Source of the DNA: Actinophytocola sp963727495
GTDB lineage: Bacteria > Actinomycetota > Actinomycetes > Mycobacteriales > Pseudonocardiaceae
Direction of reading: 5' to 3'
Assembly: GCA_963727495.1 (NCBI GenBank)
Contig: CAVSGQ010000006.1
Span: forward strand, 1,116,001 to 1,180,000
DNA: 64,000 bases
Below are positions 26,716-36,484 of this stretch, piece by piece; positions within the stretch are counted from its first letter, which is position 1, and every line of letters starts with the position of its first letter. Below the pieces are notes generated by a model, which searched no databases, was not told where the DNA came from, and saw nothing but the letters and a program-made list of their open reading frames with translations. The position numbers and the translations under genes were made by a program.

Positions 26716-28968
26716 ATGACACTGACCGTGCAGGTCGACACCGTCGCGGTGGCCGAGGCGACGCCCGAGCTTCCGCAGCCCTACCTCGAGCTGGGCCTCA
26801 AGGACGAGGAGTACGCGCGGATCCGCGAGATCCTCGGCCGCCGGCCCACCGACGCCGAGCTGGCCATGTACTCGGTGATGTGGAGCGAGCACTGCTCCTA
26901 CAAGTCGTCCAAGGTGCACCTGCGCTACTTCGGCGAGACCACCACCGACGAGATGCGCGCCGCCATGCTGGCCGGCATCGGCGAGAACGCCGGCGTGGTG
27001 GACATCGGCGACGGCTGGGCGGTCACGTTCAAGGTCGAGTCGCACAACCATCCGTCCTATGTGGAGCCCTACCAGGGCGCGGCGACGGGCGTCGGCGGCA
27101 TCGTGCGGGACATCCTGGCGATGGGCGCGCGCCCGCTCGCGGTGATGGACCCGCTGCGGTTCGGCGCCGCGGACGCGCCGGACACCCGGCGGGTGCTGCC
27201 CGGCGTGGTGGCCGGCATCGGCGGCTACGGGAACTGCCTCGGCCTGCCCAACATCGGCGGCGAGGTCGTGTTCGACGAGTCCTACCAGGGTAACCCGCTG
27301 GTCAACGCGCTGTGCGTGGGGGCGATGCGGGTCGGCGACCTGCACCTCGCGCACGCCACCGGGACCGGCAACAAGATCATGCTGTTCGGCGCGCGGACCG
27401 GGCTGGACGGCATCGGCGGGGTGTCCGTGCTCGCGTCGGAGACCTTCGCCGGCGACGGCGGCTCCGGGCGCAAGAAGCTGCCCAGCGTGCAGGTCGGCGA
27501 CCCGTTCACCGAGAAGGTGCTGATCGAGTGCTGCCTGGAGCTGTTCGGCGCCGGGCTGGTGGTCGGCATCCAGGACCTGGGCGGCGCGGGCCTGTCCTGC
27601 GCGACGAGCGAGCTGGCCTCGGCCGGCGACGGCGGCATGCACGTCGAGCTGGACCGGGTTCCGTTGCGGGCCAAGGGCATGACGCCGGCCGAGATCCTGT
27701 CCTCGGAGTCGCAGGAGCGGATGTGCGCGGTGGTCCGACCGTCCGATGTGGACGCCTTCCTGCGGGTGTGCGCGAAGTGGGACGTCACCGCGACCGAGAT
27801 CGGCGAGGTCACCGACGGCGACCGGCTGGTGATCACCTGGCACGGCGAGACCGTGGTGGACGTGCCGCCGCGCACCGTGGCGCACGAGGGCCCGGTGTAC
27901 CGGCGGCCGGTCGTGCGGCCCGCCGACCAGGACCGGGTGGTCGCGGACGGGCCGTCGGCGCTGCCGCGGCCGGCCGACCTGCGCGCCGAGGTCCTGCGGA
28001 TGGCCGGCTCGCCGAACCTCGCGTCGCGGCGGTGGGTCACCGAGCAGTACGACCGGTACGTGCGCGGCGGCACCGTGCTCGCGCAGCCCGCGGACGCCGG
28101 CATGATCCGCATCGACGAGACCACCGGGCGCGGCGTCGCGATGTCCTGCGACTGCAACGCCAGGTTCGTGCGGCTGGACCCCTACACCGGGACCCAGCTC
28201 GCGCTCGCCGAGGCCTACCGCAACGTCGCGGCGTCCGGCGCGCGTCCGGTGGCGGTGACGAACTGCCTCAACTTCGGCTCGCCGGAGGACCCGGGCGTGA
28301 TGTGGCAGTTCGAGCAGGCGGTCCGCGGCCTGGCGGACGGCTGCGCCGCGCTGGGCATCCCGGTGACCGGCGGCAACGTCAGCTTCTACAACCAGACCGG
28401 CGGGACGCCCATCCTGCCGACCCCGGTGGTCGGCGTGCTGGGCGTGATCGACGACGTGCGCACCCGGATCCCGACCGGGATCGGCGCCCCCGGCGACGTC
28501 CTGCTGCTGCTCGGCGAGACCCGCGAGGAGCTCGGCGGGTCCGAGTGGGCGCACGTGGCGCACGGCCACCTCGGCGGACGCCCGCCGGCGGTGGACCTGG
28601 AGCGGGAGCGGCTGCTCGCGGAGGCGCTGCGCTCCGGCGGGGTGTCGGCGGCGCACGACCTGTCGGAGGGCGGGCTGGCGCAGGCGCTGGTCGAGGCGTG
28701 CCTGGTCGGCGGCCACGGCTGCCGGGTGTCGCTGGACGGCGACCCGTTCGTGGCGCTGTTCAGCGAGTCGTCGGCCCGGGTGCTGGTGGCGGTGCCGCCG
28801 GCGGAGGTGGACGCGTTCACCGGGCGCTGCACCGGGCTCGGCCTGCCGTGGCGGCGGCTGGGCACGGTCGTACCCGACCAGGAGCTGGCGATCGGCGGGC
28901 TTATGCCGCTGCCGCTGGCCGAGCTGCGGACCGCGTGGGAGGCGACGCTGCCGGCGCTGTTCGGCTGA
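26716..28968 (+). CDS. purL: phosphoribosylformylglycinamidine synthase subunit PurL
   Basis: A 750-residue small-type PurL that converts FGAR to FGAM using ATP and ammonia from PurQ. The start ATG 26716 follows GGGGAGG. Motifs include MWSEHCSYKSSKVHL, KVESHNHPSYVEPYQGAATGVGG-type loop and GGNVSFYNQTGG; the PurM-like fold is duplicated. The length fits the three-subunit PurSQL complex rather than the large enterobacterial enzyme, in agreement with the separate purS and purQ just upstream. Confidence 0.97.
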   Translation: MTLTVQVDTVAVAEATPELPQPYLELGLKDEEYARIREILGRRPTDAELAMYSVMWSEHCSYKSSKVHLRYFGETTTDEMRAAMLAGIGENAGVVDIGDGWAVTFKVESHNHPSYVEPYQGAATGVGGIVRDILAMGARPLAVMDPLRFGAADAPDTRRVLPGVVAGIGGYGNCLGLPNIGGEVVFDESYQGNPLVNALCVGAMRVGDLHLAHATGTGNKIMLFGARTGLDGIGGVSVLASETFAGDGGSGRKKLPSVQVGDPFTEKVLIECCLELFGAGLVVGIQDLGGAGLSCATSELASAGDGGMHVELDRVPLRAKGMTPAEILSSESQERMCAVVRPSDVDAFLRVCAKWDVTATEIGEVTDGDRLVITWHGETVVDVPPRTVAHEGPVYRRPVVRPADQDRVVADGPSALPRPADLRAEVLRMAGSPNLASRRWVTEQYDRYVRGGTVLAQPADAGMIRIDETTGRGVAMSCDCNARFVRLDPYTGTQLALAEAYRNVAASGARPVAVTNCLNFGSPEDPGVMWQFEQAVRGLADGCAALGIPVTGGNVSFYNQTGGTPILPTPVVGVLGVIDDVRTRIPTGIGAPGDVLLLLGETREELGGSEWAHVAHGHLGGRPPAVDLERERLLAEALRSGGVSAAHDLSEGGLAQALVEACLVGGHGCRVSLDGDPFVALFSESSARVLVAVPPAEVDAFTGRCTGLGLPWRRLGTVVPDQELAIGGLMPLPLAELRTAWEATLPALFG

Positions 28969-28971
28969 CGT

Positions 28972-29343
28972 TCAGGTGAGCTCGTCGGCGGTGCAGTCGT
29001 CGATGCCGGGCAGCCGGTTGGTGGGGCAGGTCAGGAACCAGCTGGCCACCCACCCGCGGTTGCCGCCCGGCGCGTCCACGTAGACCCACCACGAGTTGCG
29101 GCCGACCAGCTGACCGCGCCGCTGGCAGAGCGGGTAGAGCTTGTTGCCCGGGCGCAGGCCCGCCAGCACGGTCGGGCAGTTGCCGGTGCCCGGCACCGCC
29201 CCGCAGGCCGAACCGCCGGTGCGCAGCGACACGCCGGACTCGCGCACGCTGTAGGACCCGGGGACGTACTGCGAGCCGTCGGCCGGCTCGCACCCGGTGG
29301 TCGCCAGCGCGACCACGACCGCCCCGACGACCACCCCTCGCAT
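28972..29343 (-). CDS. small lipoprotein with SH3-like domain
   Basis: A 123-residue protein from ATG 29343. It has a hydrophobic signal (MRGVVVGAVVVALATTGC) ending in a weak lipobox Cys. The remainder (ESGVSLRTGGSACG, GNKLYPLCQRRGQLV, SWWVYVDAPGGNRGWVASWF) resembles a bacterial SH3 domain with several Cys, likely outside the cell membrane. Its stop lies only three bases after the purL stop on the other strand. No specific partner can be named. Confidence 0.75.
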   Translation of the reverse strand: MRGVVVGAVVVALATTGCEPADGSQYVPGSYSVRESGVSLRTGGSACGAVPGTGNCPTVLAGLRPGNKLYPLCQRRGQLVGRNSWWVYVDAPGGNRGWVASWFLTCPTNRLPGIDDCTADELT

Positions 29344-29419
29344 CGGCCAGCCCTCCGCAACGCTGCGCACCCGATCTGGTGATCGCAAAGTCACCCATAC
29401 GCGTGACGAGCTGTCAAGA

Positions 29420-30602
29420 TCAGGAACGCACCAGGCCGGTCTCGTCGTCGCGGGAGGTGTCGACCTGCCAGCCGGGCGGGAGGTCGTGCCGGTGGCGCAG
29501 CGACACGGTCATCCCGATGGTGCGGCCGGTGAGCCCGCCGATCACCCGCAGGTCCAGGTCGCCGCGGAAGGAGGCGCCGGTGAAGTCCACGTTGCGGTCG
29601 AACTCCGCGTCCTGGAACGACACCCGGTCCTCCCACGACGACGACGCGAACTTGGTGTCGCCGTGGAAGACCGTGCGGGCGAGGTCGACCTGGGCCGCGC
29701 GCGGTGAAACGGCTGAACCACGACCGGTCGGTGAACACCGTGTCGTGCAGGTAGAGCCGGCCCCAGCTGGTGGCGCCGGTGAACCACGCCGCCTTGCGCA
29801 CGACGCAGTGGTGGAACGAGTTCGCCTCGTACAGGTTCAGCTCGCGCGCCCGCAGCTGGCCGATCACCCGGTGCGAGACGTCGAAGTACTCGAGGGTGGC
29901 GCCGTGCAGGTCCAGGTCGTACGTCGGCGCGTCCGCCCGGTCCGCCGCCGGCAGCAGGTCGGCGATCAGCCGCTGCGCGGTCAGCCGGACCTGCAGCCAC
30001 CGGTCCGCCTCCGCGCGCCTCGCCCGCTCCTCGGCGGTGTCCGGCGGCGGCGCCGGCCCGCGCGCCTCGGCGTGCCGCGGGTGGTCGAACGGCCGCCGCA
30101 GGTACGAGCAGATCACGTCCAGCACGTCCTGGGTGTACTCCGGGCGGCCGCGCGCCAGCCCGGCCAGCGCGTGCAGCGCGCCGACCCGCACCTGGTCGGC
30201 GTCGTCGCCCAGCAGCTCGACCGCGCGCAGGAACCGCTCGTCGGCCGCGCGCTCCCGGTCGTGCTCGGCCCGCCTGCTCTCCAACGCCTGGCGGCTGCGT
30301 TCGAGATCCTGGCGCTCCTCGTCCACCTGGCGCCTGCGGTCGTTGAGCCACAGCGCGTACAACGCCACGACCGAGCCCGCCGCGAGCCCACCGGTCTTCA
30401 CCGCCTCGCCCCGGTCGGCGTCCGGGCCGGTCATCAGCCAGCCGGTGACCAGCGCGAGCGCCCCGAACGCGAGCAGCACCGTGCCGACGAGCCGCAGGTG
30501 TTGCATGTCCCGGGCGCGCGCGGTCCAGACCACGAACACGCCGACGCCGCAGGCGATCGCGACGATGCCGAGCACGATGAACACGACGTTCACCGGCGAC
30601 AC
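29420..30602 (-). pseudogene. membrane protein with pentapeptide-repeat domain, one frame shift
   Basis: ATG 30602 begins two TM helices (VVFIVLGIVAIACGVGVFVVW and LVGTVLLAFGALALVTGWL), followed by a charged coiled coil (RRRQVDEERQDLERSRQAL) and a helical region. A pentapeptide-repeat-like region comes next (LDLHGATLEYFDVS, LNLYEANSFHHC, WFSRFTA). Near 29693-29700 one extra base shifts the frame; the other frame goes on AQVDLARTVFHGDTKF, VSFQDAEFDRNVDFTGASFRGDLDL and ends at 29420. Removing one G restores about 393 residues. Found in many actinobacteria without known function. Confidence 0.75.
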
Positions 30603-30642
30603 CCGCCGACCGCCCGCGGCATCGGGACGCTCACCGCGCGCG

Positions 30643-31713
30643 TCAGAAGGCGTAGAAGGTGAAGATGCACCACCCGCCGTCCTCGAGGAACGCGCTGGTG
30701 CGCGCCGCCGAGGTGGGGGCCCCGTTGAGCGTGCCCTTCAGGTCGACGCCCACGTACTCCGCCTGGGACTCCATGCCGGCGGTGTCCATCTCGAGGCTCG
30801 CCTTGCCCTTGACGGCGTCGTCGATGTCGCCCTGGCTGGTGCTGTCCGGGCACAGCTTGCCCTTCGCGGCCGCCGCGTCGCCGCCGTTGACCAGGTCGAG
30901 GAAGCCCTGCACGAACTGCTCGCCGTCGCCGCCGGAGCTCCCGCCGCCGGTGGTCGGCTCCTCGCTGGTGGCGGTCGGCTCGGTCGACTCGGTCGGCAGG
31001 CCGCCGCCGCCGGAGCTCAGCGTGATGTCGTTCCAGCACCAGTCCTTGCCGTTCTTGACGACGCTGGCGTCGTAGTCGGCGTTGTCGCCGTTGACCTCGA
31101 TGTCGAGGACCGCGGTCACCTGGGAGTCGGAGACCTTCTTGGTGTCCTTCAGCTTCGCGCCGGAGATCTCGTCGATGTCGTCGATCGCCGACTGGACGTT
31201 CGACTCGGCGTCGGAGCAGGCCAGGTCCTTCAGCGCGGACGAGTCCTTGTCGTCGGCGGCCTTGACGAGGTCGTCGACGAACGCGTCGGCGCCGTTGTCG
31301 TTGGAGGTCGTCTCGCCCCCGCCGCCGCCCGCGTTCTTCTTGTCGTCGCTGAGGAAGAAGCCGGGCGCGACGAACCCGGTGATGCCGATGCCGCCGAGCA
31401 GCAGCACGACGATGGCCACGATCGCCACGATCATGCCGGTGTTCTTCTTCGGCGGCGGGGGCGGTCCGCCGTAGCCGCCGTACTGGCCGCCGGGGAACCC
31501 GCCGTACTGCGCGGTCGGGTCGTACCCGCCGTACTGGCCCCCCGGCTGCTGGTACCCGCCCTGCGGCTGCTGGTACCCGCCGGACGGCGTCTGCGGGTAG
31601 CCACCCGACGGCGTCTGCGGGTAGCCGCCGTACTGGCCCTGCCGACGGCCGGGTTGCTGGCCCTGGCCGTACGGGTCCGGCTGCTGGCCGTACGGCTGCT
31701 GTGGGTACGTCAT
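30643..31713 (-). CDS. single-TM protein with Tyr/Pro/Gln-rich cytoplasmic repeats
   Basis: A 356-residue protein from ATG 31713. Residues 1-90 are low-complexity repeats (GGYPQTPS, GGYQQPQ, QYGGY units, then PPPPPKK). One TM helix follows (MIVAIVAIVVLLLGGIGITG), then an extracellular part of two related alpha+beta lobes separated by a Thr/Glu/Ser linker (DFVDDLVKAADD-like and QFVQGFLDLVNGGD). Each lobe contains a Cys plus a later WCWND or WCIFTFY. This is the common actinobacterial layout of DUF4878/DUF4333-like surface proteins; the function is unknown. Confidence 0.75.
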   Translation of the reverse strand: MTYPQQPYGQQPDPYGQGQQPGRRQGQYGGYPQTPSGGYPQTPSGGYQQPQGGYQQPGGQYGGYDPTAQYGGFPGGQYGGYGGPPPPPKKNTGMIVAIVAIVVLLLGGIGITGFVAPGFFLSDDKKNAGGGGGETTSNDNGADAFVDDLVKAADDKDSSALKDLACSDAESNVQSAIDDIDEISGAKLKDTKKVSDSQVTAVLDIEVNGDNADYDASVVKNGKDWCWNDITLSSGGGGLPTESTEPTATSEEPTTGGGSSGGDGEQFVQGFLDLVNGGDAAAAKGKLCPDSTSQGDIDDAVKGKASLEMDTAGMESQAEYVGVDLKGTLNGAPTSAARTSAFLEDGGWCIFTFYAF

Positions 31714-31811
31714 GCTGCGGGTCCCTCCCCGGAGTTCCTGTCCCTGCCCGGATGTCCGACGTGCGTACGGGGAACTCCGTTCCCTGCTCACGCGGGAGCT
31801 TAAAGGGACGA

Positions 31812-31849
31812 AGGGGGCCTTCGCTCCGCTGGTGGGCGCAAGGCCCCCT
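31812..31849 (-). terminator. hairpin terminator after GH25 lysozyme gene
   Basis: Perfect 10-bp arms AGGGGGCCTT (31812-31821) and AAGGCCCCCT (31840-31849) around an 18-nt loop. It starts 22 bp past the lysozyme stop on the minus strand and lies before the next minus-strand gene region. No long U tract follows, as is usual in high-GC actinobacteria. Confidence 0.75.
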
Positions 31850-31870
31850 CCGAGGGGTCGGGACCGGTGA

Positions 31871-32734
31871 TCAGTCGTGGTTGGTGGCGAACACCTGCAG
31901 CTGGCTGTAGGCGCCGTTGAAGGTGTCCTGGTCGATCGGCGAGGAGCTGTACTGCCACACCGTGTAGAAGCCCCAGTTGTAGGGCAGCGTGCCGACCGTC
32001 GAGGCGTACCGGGCCACCCACAGCGGGTTGGTGCTGCTGAAGTCACCGCTGACGCACTGGCTCCACCAGCTGGTCGAGGTGTAGATCGCCGGGTACTTGT
32101 TCCACCGCGCCTTGTAGGTGTCGCTGAAGTCCAGGATCCACTGGGTCATCGCGGACTTCGACAGGCCGTAGCAGGTCGACCCGTACGGGTTGTACTCCAT
32201 GTCCAGCGCGCCGGGCAGCGTCTTGCCGTCGGCCGACCAGCCGCCGCCGTGGCTGCCGAAGTAGTTCGCCTGGGTCGCTCCGCTGGACACGTCCGGCCGC
32301 GCGAAGTGGTACGCGCCGCGGATGAACCCCTGGTTGTAGGAGCCGTTGTACTGCTGGTTGAAGTACGGGCTCGTGTACCCGGTGCCCTCGGTCGCCTTGA
32401 CCCAGACGAACCGCTTGCCCGCGTTCCACTGCGCGGCCCAGTCCACGTTGCCCTGCCAGCCGCTGACGTCGATGCCGGCCACCGACGCCAGGACGCCGAC
32501 ATCGGCGGGGTCGACGGTCCGGGGCATCTGGGCGGTGCCCTCGTGCTTGCGGATCTGGGAGCCCATCGGGTGGTCGTACATCCTGACCATCGCGTCGGCC
32601 GAGGACTGACCGCCGGCAGGGGAGGCGGTCTGGTCGGCCAGTGCCGGGGCTGCCACCCCGGCCAGAACGAGGCTTGCGGCCACGGCGCCGGCCGCGAACA
32701 TTCCGCGACGCCGGTCGCGGAGGATACGGATCAT
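31871..32734 (-). CDS. secreted GH25 lysozyme (1,4-beta-N-acetylmuramidase)
   Basis: A 287-residue exported enzyme. Residues 1-33 are a signal peptide (RRRGMFAAGAVAASLVLAG ... ALA). The GH25 domain follows: AGIDVSGWQGNVDW (first catalytic Asp), RFVWVKATEGTGYT, GAYHFARPD, and LPGALDMEYNPYG with the DxE pair that cleaves the MurNAc-GlcNAc bond. No cell-wall-binding repeats are present. The gene is transcribed away from a 219-bp AT-richer gap shared with the GGDEF-EAL gene and ends in a strong hairpin. Probably used for cell-wall remodelling or attack on other bacteria. Confidence 0.93.
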   Translation of the reverse strand: MIRILRDRRRGMFAAGAVAASLVLAGVAAPALADQTASPAGGQSSADAMVRMYDHPMGSQIRKHEGTAQMPRTVDPADVGVLASVAGIDVSGWQGNVDWAAQWNAGKRFVWVKATEGTGYTSPYFNQQYNGSYNQGFIRGAYHFARPDVSSGATQANYFGSHGGGWSADGKTLPGALDMEYNPYGSTCYGLSKSAMTQWILDFSDTYKARWNKYPAIYTSTSWWSQCVSGDFSSTNPLWVARYASTVGTLPYNWGFYTVWQYSSSPIDQDTFNGAYSQLQVFATNHD

Positions 32735-32953
32735 TTCGTGTGCCCTTTCTCAATCGCCCTCGCGTGACGCAGCTCACGGGCCGGAGCTGCCAAGATACCG
32801 ATTGTGGTCGTGGAGTACCGGTTTGTCACGTCTTTTGGTTAGTTAGTAACAACCGCTTCGGTAACGTTTTGAGCGCCTCGATCGGGTGGCGGCGGTGCAC
32901 CTAAGCTCTGCGGTGGCCGGCCGTCCCTTCGCCGACGACCTGCGCGATCGCCG

Positions 32954-35131
32954 ATGACGGTCGGGAACGGTGCGTGGACGGAGTGTGACGGCAGCCGTAT
33001 CCTTCGGGATACCTCGGAGCAGGTTGTCCGACAGGAAACTGTGCCGGAAGGTGTGACGGTGGCAGGCGCGACAGGGTCCGGCCGCGAGGCATTCGTGGCG
33101 GCGTGGGCCGGTGCGCTCTCGGAGACCGCGTTCGTGACCGCCGAGCGGGCCGCCCTGCTGGACCGGCTGGGCGAGCTCGCCGACGCGCTGGCGGCCGCCG
33201 TGGCCGAGCCGGCGTTCGAGCCGGCGCACGTGGAGTGGGTCGGCGCGGAGATCGTCCGGATGCGGTTCGTCGCCCCGGAGGCGCTCGCCGCCACGATGCG
33301 GCTGGTGTCGGGCCGGCTGGCCGGCTCGGACCGGCTGCCCGACGTGCAGGCGGCGCTGGCGTCCGGCTTCGTCCGCGCGGCGCACGAGTGGATCTTCCGC
33401 GAGCAGGAGTCGCTGCGGCGCTCCGCGCTGGAGGCCCGCGACGGCGCCGAGGCCGCCCGCCGGACGAGCGAGGCCCGCTTCCGCGCGATGTTCTCCGACG
33501 CCGCCATCGGCATCGGCATCACCGACACCGCGGGCCGGCTGCTCGAGGTCAACGCGGCCATGGGGGCCATGCTGGACCTGCGGCCCGAGCAGATGCTCGA
33601 CCGCAACCTCGTGGAGTACCTGCACCCCGACGATCCGCCCGAACTGCGCCGCTTCTTCAACGAGATGGTGGCCGGGCAGCGCGACCACTACCGGATCGAG
33701 CGCCGCTTCCGCAAGCGCGACGGCACTCCACTGTGGACGAACGTGACGGTCTCGCTGGTGCGCGACGAGGACGGCGCGCCGCAGTTCCTCGTCGGCATGG
33801 TCGAGGACAACACCGAGCGGCACGTGCTGTCGGAGAAGCTGCGCCACCAGGCCAACCACGACCCGCTGACCGGGCTGGGCAACCGCGCGCTGTTCACCGA
33901 GCGGCTGAACGCCGCGTTCGCCGCGGGCAACGGCACCCGGGTCGGCCTGTGCTACCTGGACCTCGACGGCTTCAAGGCGGTCAACGACACGCTCGGCCAC
34001 GTCGTCGGCGACCAGCTGCTCGTGCAGGTGGCCGACCGGCTGCACCGGCTGGTCTCCGCGCCGGGCCGGCTGGTCGCCCGGGTCGGCGGCGACGAGTTCG
34101 TCGTGCTGGTGGAGCAGACCGACGGCCTGCCCGAGCTGGCCGCGCTGGCGGAGCGGATCCTGGCCGGGGTGGCCGAGCCCGTGCGGGTCGGCGGCCACCG
34201 GCTGACCGTGTCGGCGAGCGTGGGGATCGTGGAGCGACCGGTGGCGACGTCCACGCCGGCCGACACGATGCGCGACGCGGACGTGACGCTGCACTGGGCC
34301 AAGGTCGACGGCAAGAACCGGTGGGCCCGCTTCGACCCCGAGCGCAACGCGCGGGAGATCGCCCGCATCACGCTCTCGGCGGCGATGCCGGCCGCCCTGG
34401 AGCGCCGCGAGTTCTACGTCGAGTACCAGCCGATCGTGCGGCTCACCGACGGCCGGCTGCTCGGCGTCGAGGCGCTCGTGCGCTGGGCGCACCCGGAGTT
34501 CGGCCGGCTCGGCCCGGACCGGTTCATCGGGCTCGCCGAGGAGACCGGGCTGATCGTGCCGCTCGGGCACTGGGTGCTCGCCGAGGCGTGCACGCAGGCC
34601 GCGGCATGGGCCCGGCTCGGCGGGATCGAACCGGTGGTGAGCGTGAACCTCGCGGCGCGCCAGGTCGCCGAGCCGGGCCTGGTCGACGACATCGCCGCGG
34701 TGCTGCGCACGGCCGGCCTGCCGCCGACGAGCCTGCAGCTGGAGCTCACCGAGAGCGCGATCATGGGCACCACCGGCGAGCCGCTGGCCGCCCTGCGCAA
34801 GCTCGTGGACCTCGGCATCCGGATCGCGATCGACGACTTCGGCACCGGCTACTCGAACCTGGCCTACCTGCGCCACCTGCCGGTGCACGCGCTGAAGATC
34901 GCCGGCTCGTTCGTCGAGGGGCTGCGGGCCGGCGAGCCGGACTCGGTCGACGCCCGGATCGTCACCGCGCTGGTCTCGCTCGCGCACACGCTGAAGCTGG
35001 ACGTGATCGCGGAGGGCGTGGAGACCCACGACCAGGCCGAACGGCTACGGGCGATCGGCGCCGACTCCGCGCAGGGCTGGCTCTACGCCAAGCCCGGCCC
35101 GCCGGAGGAGGTCAGCCACTGGCTCGCGTGA
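32954..35131 (+). CDS. PAS-GGDEF-EAL cyclic-di-GMP turnover protein
   Basis: About 725 residues from ATG 32954; GTG codons at 33041 or 33053 are also possible starts. An N-terminal helical sensor region (to residue 170) is followed by a PAS domain (RFRAMFSDAAIGIGITDTAG ... FLVGMVEDNTERH). A GGDEF domain has RVGGDEFVVL intact near residue 378, with no RxxD inhibitory site before it. In the EAL domain (EALVRW near residue 505) the catalytic set remains (VNLA, ELTES, DDFGTG, Lys of LKIA, EGVET, QGW). It could therefore make and break c-di-GMP. An RsiG-like c-di-GMP receptor lies at 59012-59584. Confidence 0.9.
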   Translation: MTVGNGAWTECDGSRILRDTSEQVVRQETVPEGVTVAGATGSGREAFVAAWAGALSETAFVTAERAALLDRLGELADALAAAVAEPAFEPAHVEWVGAEIVRMRFVAPEALAATMRLVSGRLAGSDRLPDVQAALASGFVRAAHEWIFREQESLRRSALEARDGAEAARRTSEARFRAMFSDAAIGIGITDTAGRLLEVNAAMGAMLDLRPEQMLDRNLVEYLHPDDPPELRRFFNEMVAGQRDHYRIERRFRKRDGTPLWTNVTVSLVRDEDGAPQFLVGMVEDNTERHVLSEKLRHQANHDPLTGLGNRALFTERLNAAFAAGNGTRVGLCYLDLDGFKAVNDTLGHVVGDQLLVQVADRLHRLVSAPGRLVARVGGDEFVVLVEQTDGLPELAALAERILAGVAEPVRVGGHRLTVSASVGIVERPVATSTPADTMRDADVTLHWAKVDGKNRWARFDPERNAREIARITLSAAMPAALERREFYVEYQPIVRLTDGRLLGVEALVRWAHPEFGRLGPDRFIGLAEETGLIVPLGHWVLAEACTQAAAWARLGGIEPVVSVNLAARQVAEPGLVDDIAAVLRTAGLPPTSLQLELTESAIMGTTGEPLAALRKLVDLGIRIAIDDFGTGYSNLAYLRHLPVHALKIAGSFVEGLRAGEPDSVDARIVTALVSLAHTLKLDVIAEGVETHDQAERLRAIGADSAQGWLYAKPGPPEEVSHWLA

Positions 35132-35675
35132 GGTGCACGGCCGGGATCATCGCCGAGATGGGCCCGGCCGGGTTGAGCACGAGCGGGTGGCCGTACAGCA
35201 GCGGCGCCAGGTCCCGCCCGCGGACCTCCCGCCACCCCGGCCAGGCCGACGGCACGCAGGCGACCGACGTGCAGGCCGGCACCATGACCGTGCCGTGCCG
35301 GGCCGGGAACCCGGTCACCGAGCGATCCTCCGGCGAGCCCGCGTAGAGCAGCAGCGACGCCTCCAGCACGGCGCCCGGCAGCGTCGCCTGGTCGGCGTGC
35401 CCGGACCGGATCAGCTGCAGCGTGCGCTCCAGGTCGCTGGCCGGCTCCGGCATCCGCAGCGCGGTCGGCGACGGCCGGTACTCGGTGTTGCGCCGGAACG
35501 CCGCGCCGATCTCCCCCCGCGGGTTCACCGGGTACGCGCCGACCACGCCCCACGGCGGGATGTCCGCGTCCGCGTCGAAGGCCGGGTCGATCACGTAGAG
35601 CCAGGTGCCCGGGTTGGCCCGCGCGGCGGCACGCATCTCGGCCGTGATCTCCGGGGGAATCAACTGCTCCGACAT
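35112..35675 (-). CDS. T7SS-associated protein (family of unknown role)
   Basis: A 187-residue soluble protein from ATG 35675. It contains TWLYVIDPAFDAD, PPWGVVGAYPVNPRGEIG and FRRNTEYRPSP, a pattern recalled from actinobacterial proteins annotated as type VII secretion-associated, and it lies at the edge of the second ESX substrate island. No signal peptide or TM helix is visible. Its 3' end overlaps the convergent GGDEF-EAL gene by 20 bp. The naming rests on resemblance and position. Confidence 0.6.
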   Translation of the reverse strand: MSEQLIPPEITAEMRAAARANPGTWLYVIDPAFDADADIPPWGVVGAYPVNPRGEIGAAFRRNTEYRPSPTALRMPEPASDLERTLQLIRSGHADQATLPGAVLEASLLLYAGSPEDRSVTGFPARHGTVMVPACTSVACVPSAWPGWREVRGRDLAPLLYGHPLVLNPAGPISAMIPAVHLTRASG

Positions 35676-35722
35676 GAGTCCACATCGTAGGGCCGTTCGG
35701 CCCAATGGGTAGGTTGGCGGGC

Positions 35723-36352
35723 ATGCGGACGCTACGCATCGCGCTCGCCTCGCTGCTGTTGGTCGCGGGCTGTTCCACGGTGGAGGCGGGCGAGCCGAGG
35801 GTCGCCGGCGGGCCCGGGCAGGGCACCGGGGCCACGCAGGAGCCGACACGGACGTCCGCAACGCCCGGAACGTCCGGCGGTTCGACGCCGGGCGATCGGC
35901 CGAGGCGGCCGAAGGACATCGACCTCACCAAGGTCGACATCTGCCGGGTCCTGAAGAAGGTGCCGCGGCGCACCTACGGCATCGACGACGACCGGCCCCC
36001 GGTCGGCGGCACGTCGCAGATCTTCCCGGGTGCGAAGGACTGCTTCTCCGAGGGCTTCCACACGAACCTGGCGCTGACCCTGATCGCGGTCACCGACCGG
36101 GACGCCCGCGACTTCGTCTCCACCGCCGACGCCGAGGTCAGCGACTTCGACGCGCAGGGCTACCCGCTGTCGGTGCTCCGGCCCGACTCCGCCCTGACCC
36201 ACTGTTTCGGCGTCCTCGACGTGCATGACGGCCAGTTCATCTGGATCGCGTACGGCAACGGGATCGCCACCCGCAAGCCGATCACGCCGATGAGCCGGCT
36301 CTGCGAGACCGTGCCGAGGATCGCGGCCTCGGCGATCGCGGCGATCGGCTGA
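35723..36352 (+). CDS. DUF3558-type lipoprotein
   Basis: A 209-residue exported lipoprotein from ATG 35723: signal RTLRIALASLLLVAGC with lipobox Cys, a Thr/Ser/Gly-rich linker to residue 65, then a folded domain with Cys in VDICRVLKK, GAKDCFSEGF, LTHCFGV and SRLCETV. The four Cys and the final helix match DUF3558. It is the intact counterpart of the broken gene at 1725-2353, and both stand next to PE-like/PPE-like/EspG genes. Probably anchored on the outer face of the cell membrane. Confidence 0.75.
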   Translation: MRTLRIALASLLLVAGCSTVEAGEPRVAGGPGQGTGATQEPTRTSATPGTSGGSTPGDRPRRPKDIDLTKVDICRVLKKVPRRTYGIDDDRPPVGGTSQIFPGAKDCFSEGFHTNLALTLIAVTDRDARDFVSTADAEVSDFDAQGYPLSVLRPDSALTHCFGVLDVHDGQFIWIAYGNGIATRKPITPMSRLCETVPRIAASAIAAIG

Positions 36353-36484
36353 CGTCAGGTCGGGCGGCGCTCACGTCCCAGAGGAAAGTTTTCGATGTCG
36401 ACCGCTTGCTTGTGGGAACCACAACACGGCGGGCGGCATCAGAGATAAGGTCGTCGCACGTGCACACACTGAGGGAGACGAACC

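Noticed and set aside
26413..28716. 767-codon minus-strand frame opposite purL
   Set aside because: Low-complexity Gly/Arg/His-rich translation with no motif; purL on the other strand is certain.
32735..32953. c-di-AMP (ydaO-type) riboswitch before the GH25 lysozyme gene
   Set aside because: Such riboswitches often precede wall hydrolase genes, but the conserved ydaO core sequences and pseudoknot arms were not found in the 219-bp leader; it shows only an AT-richer divergent promoter region.
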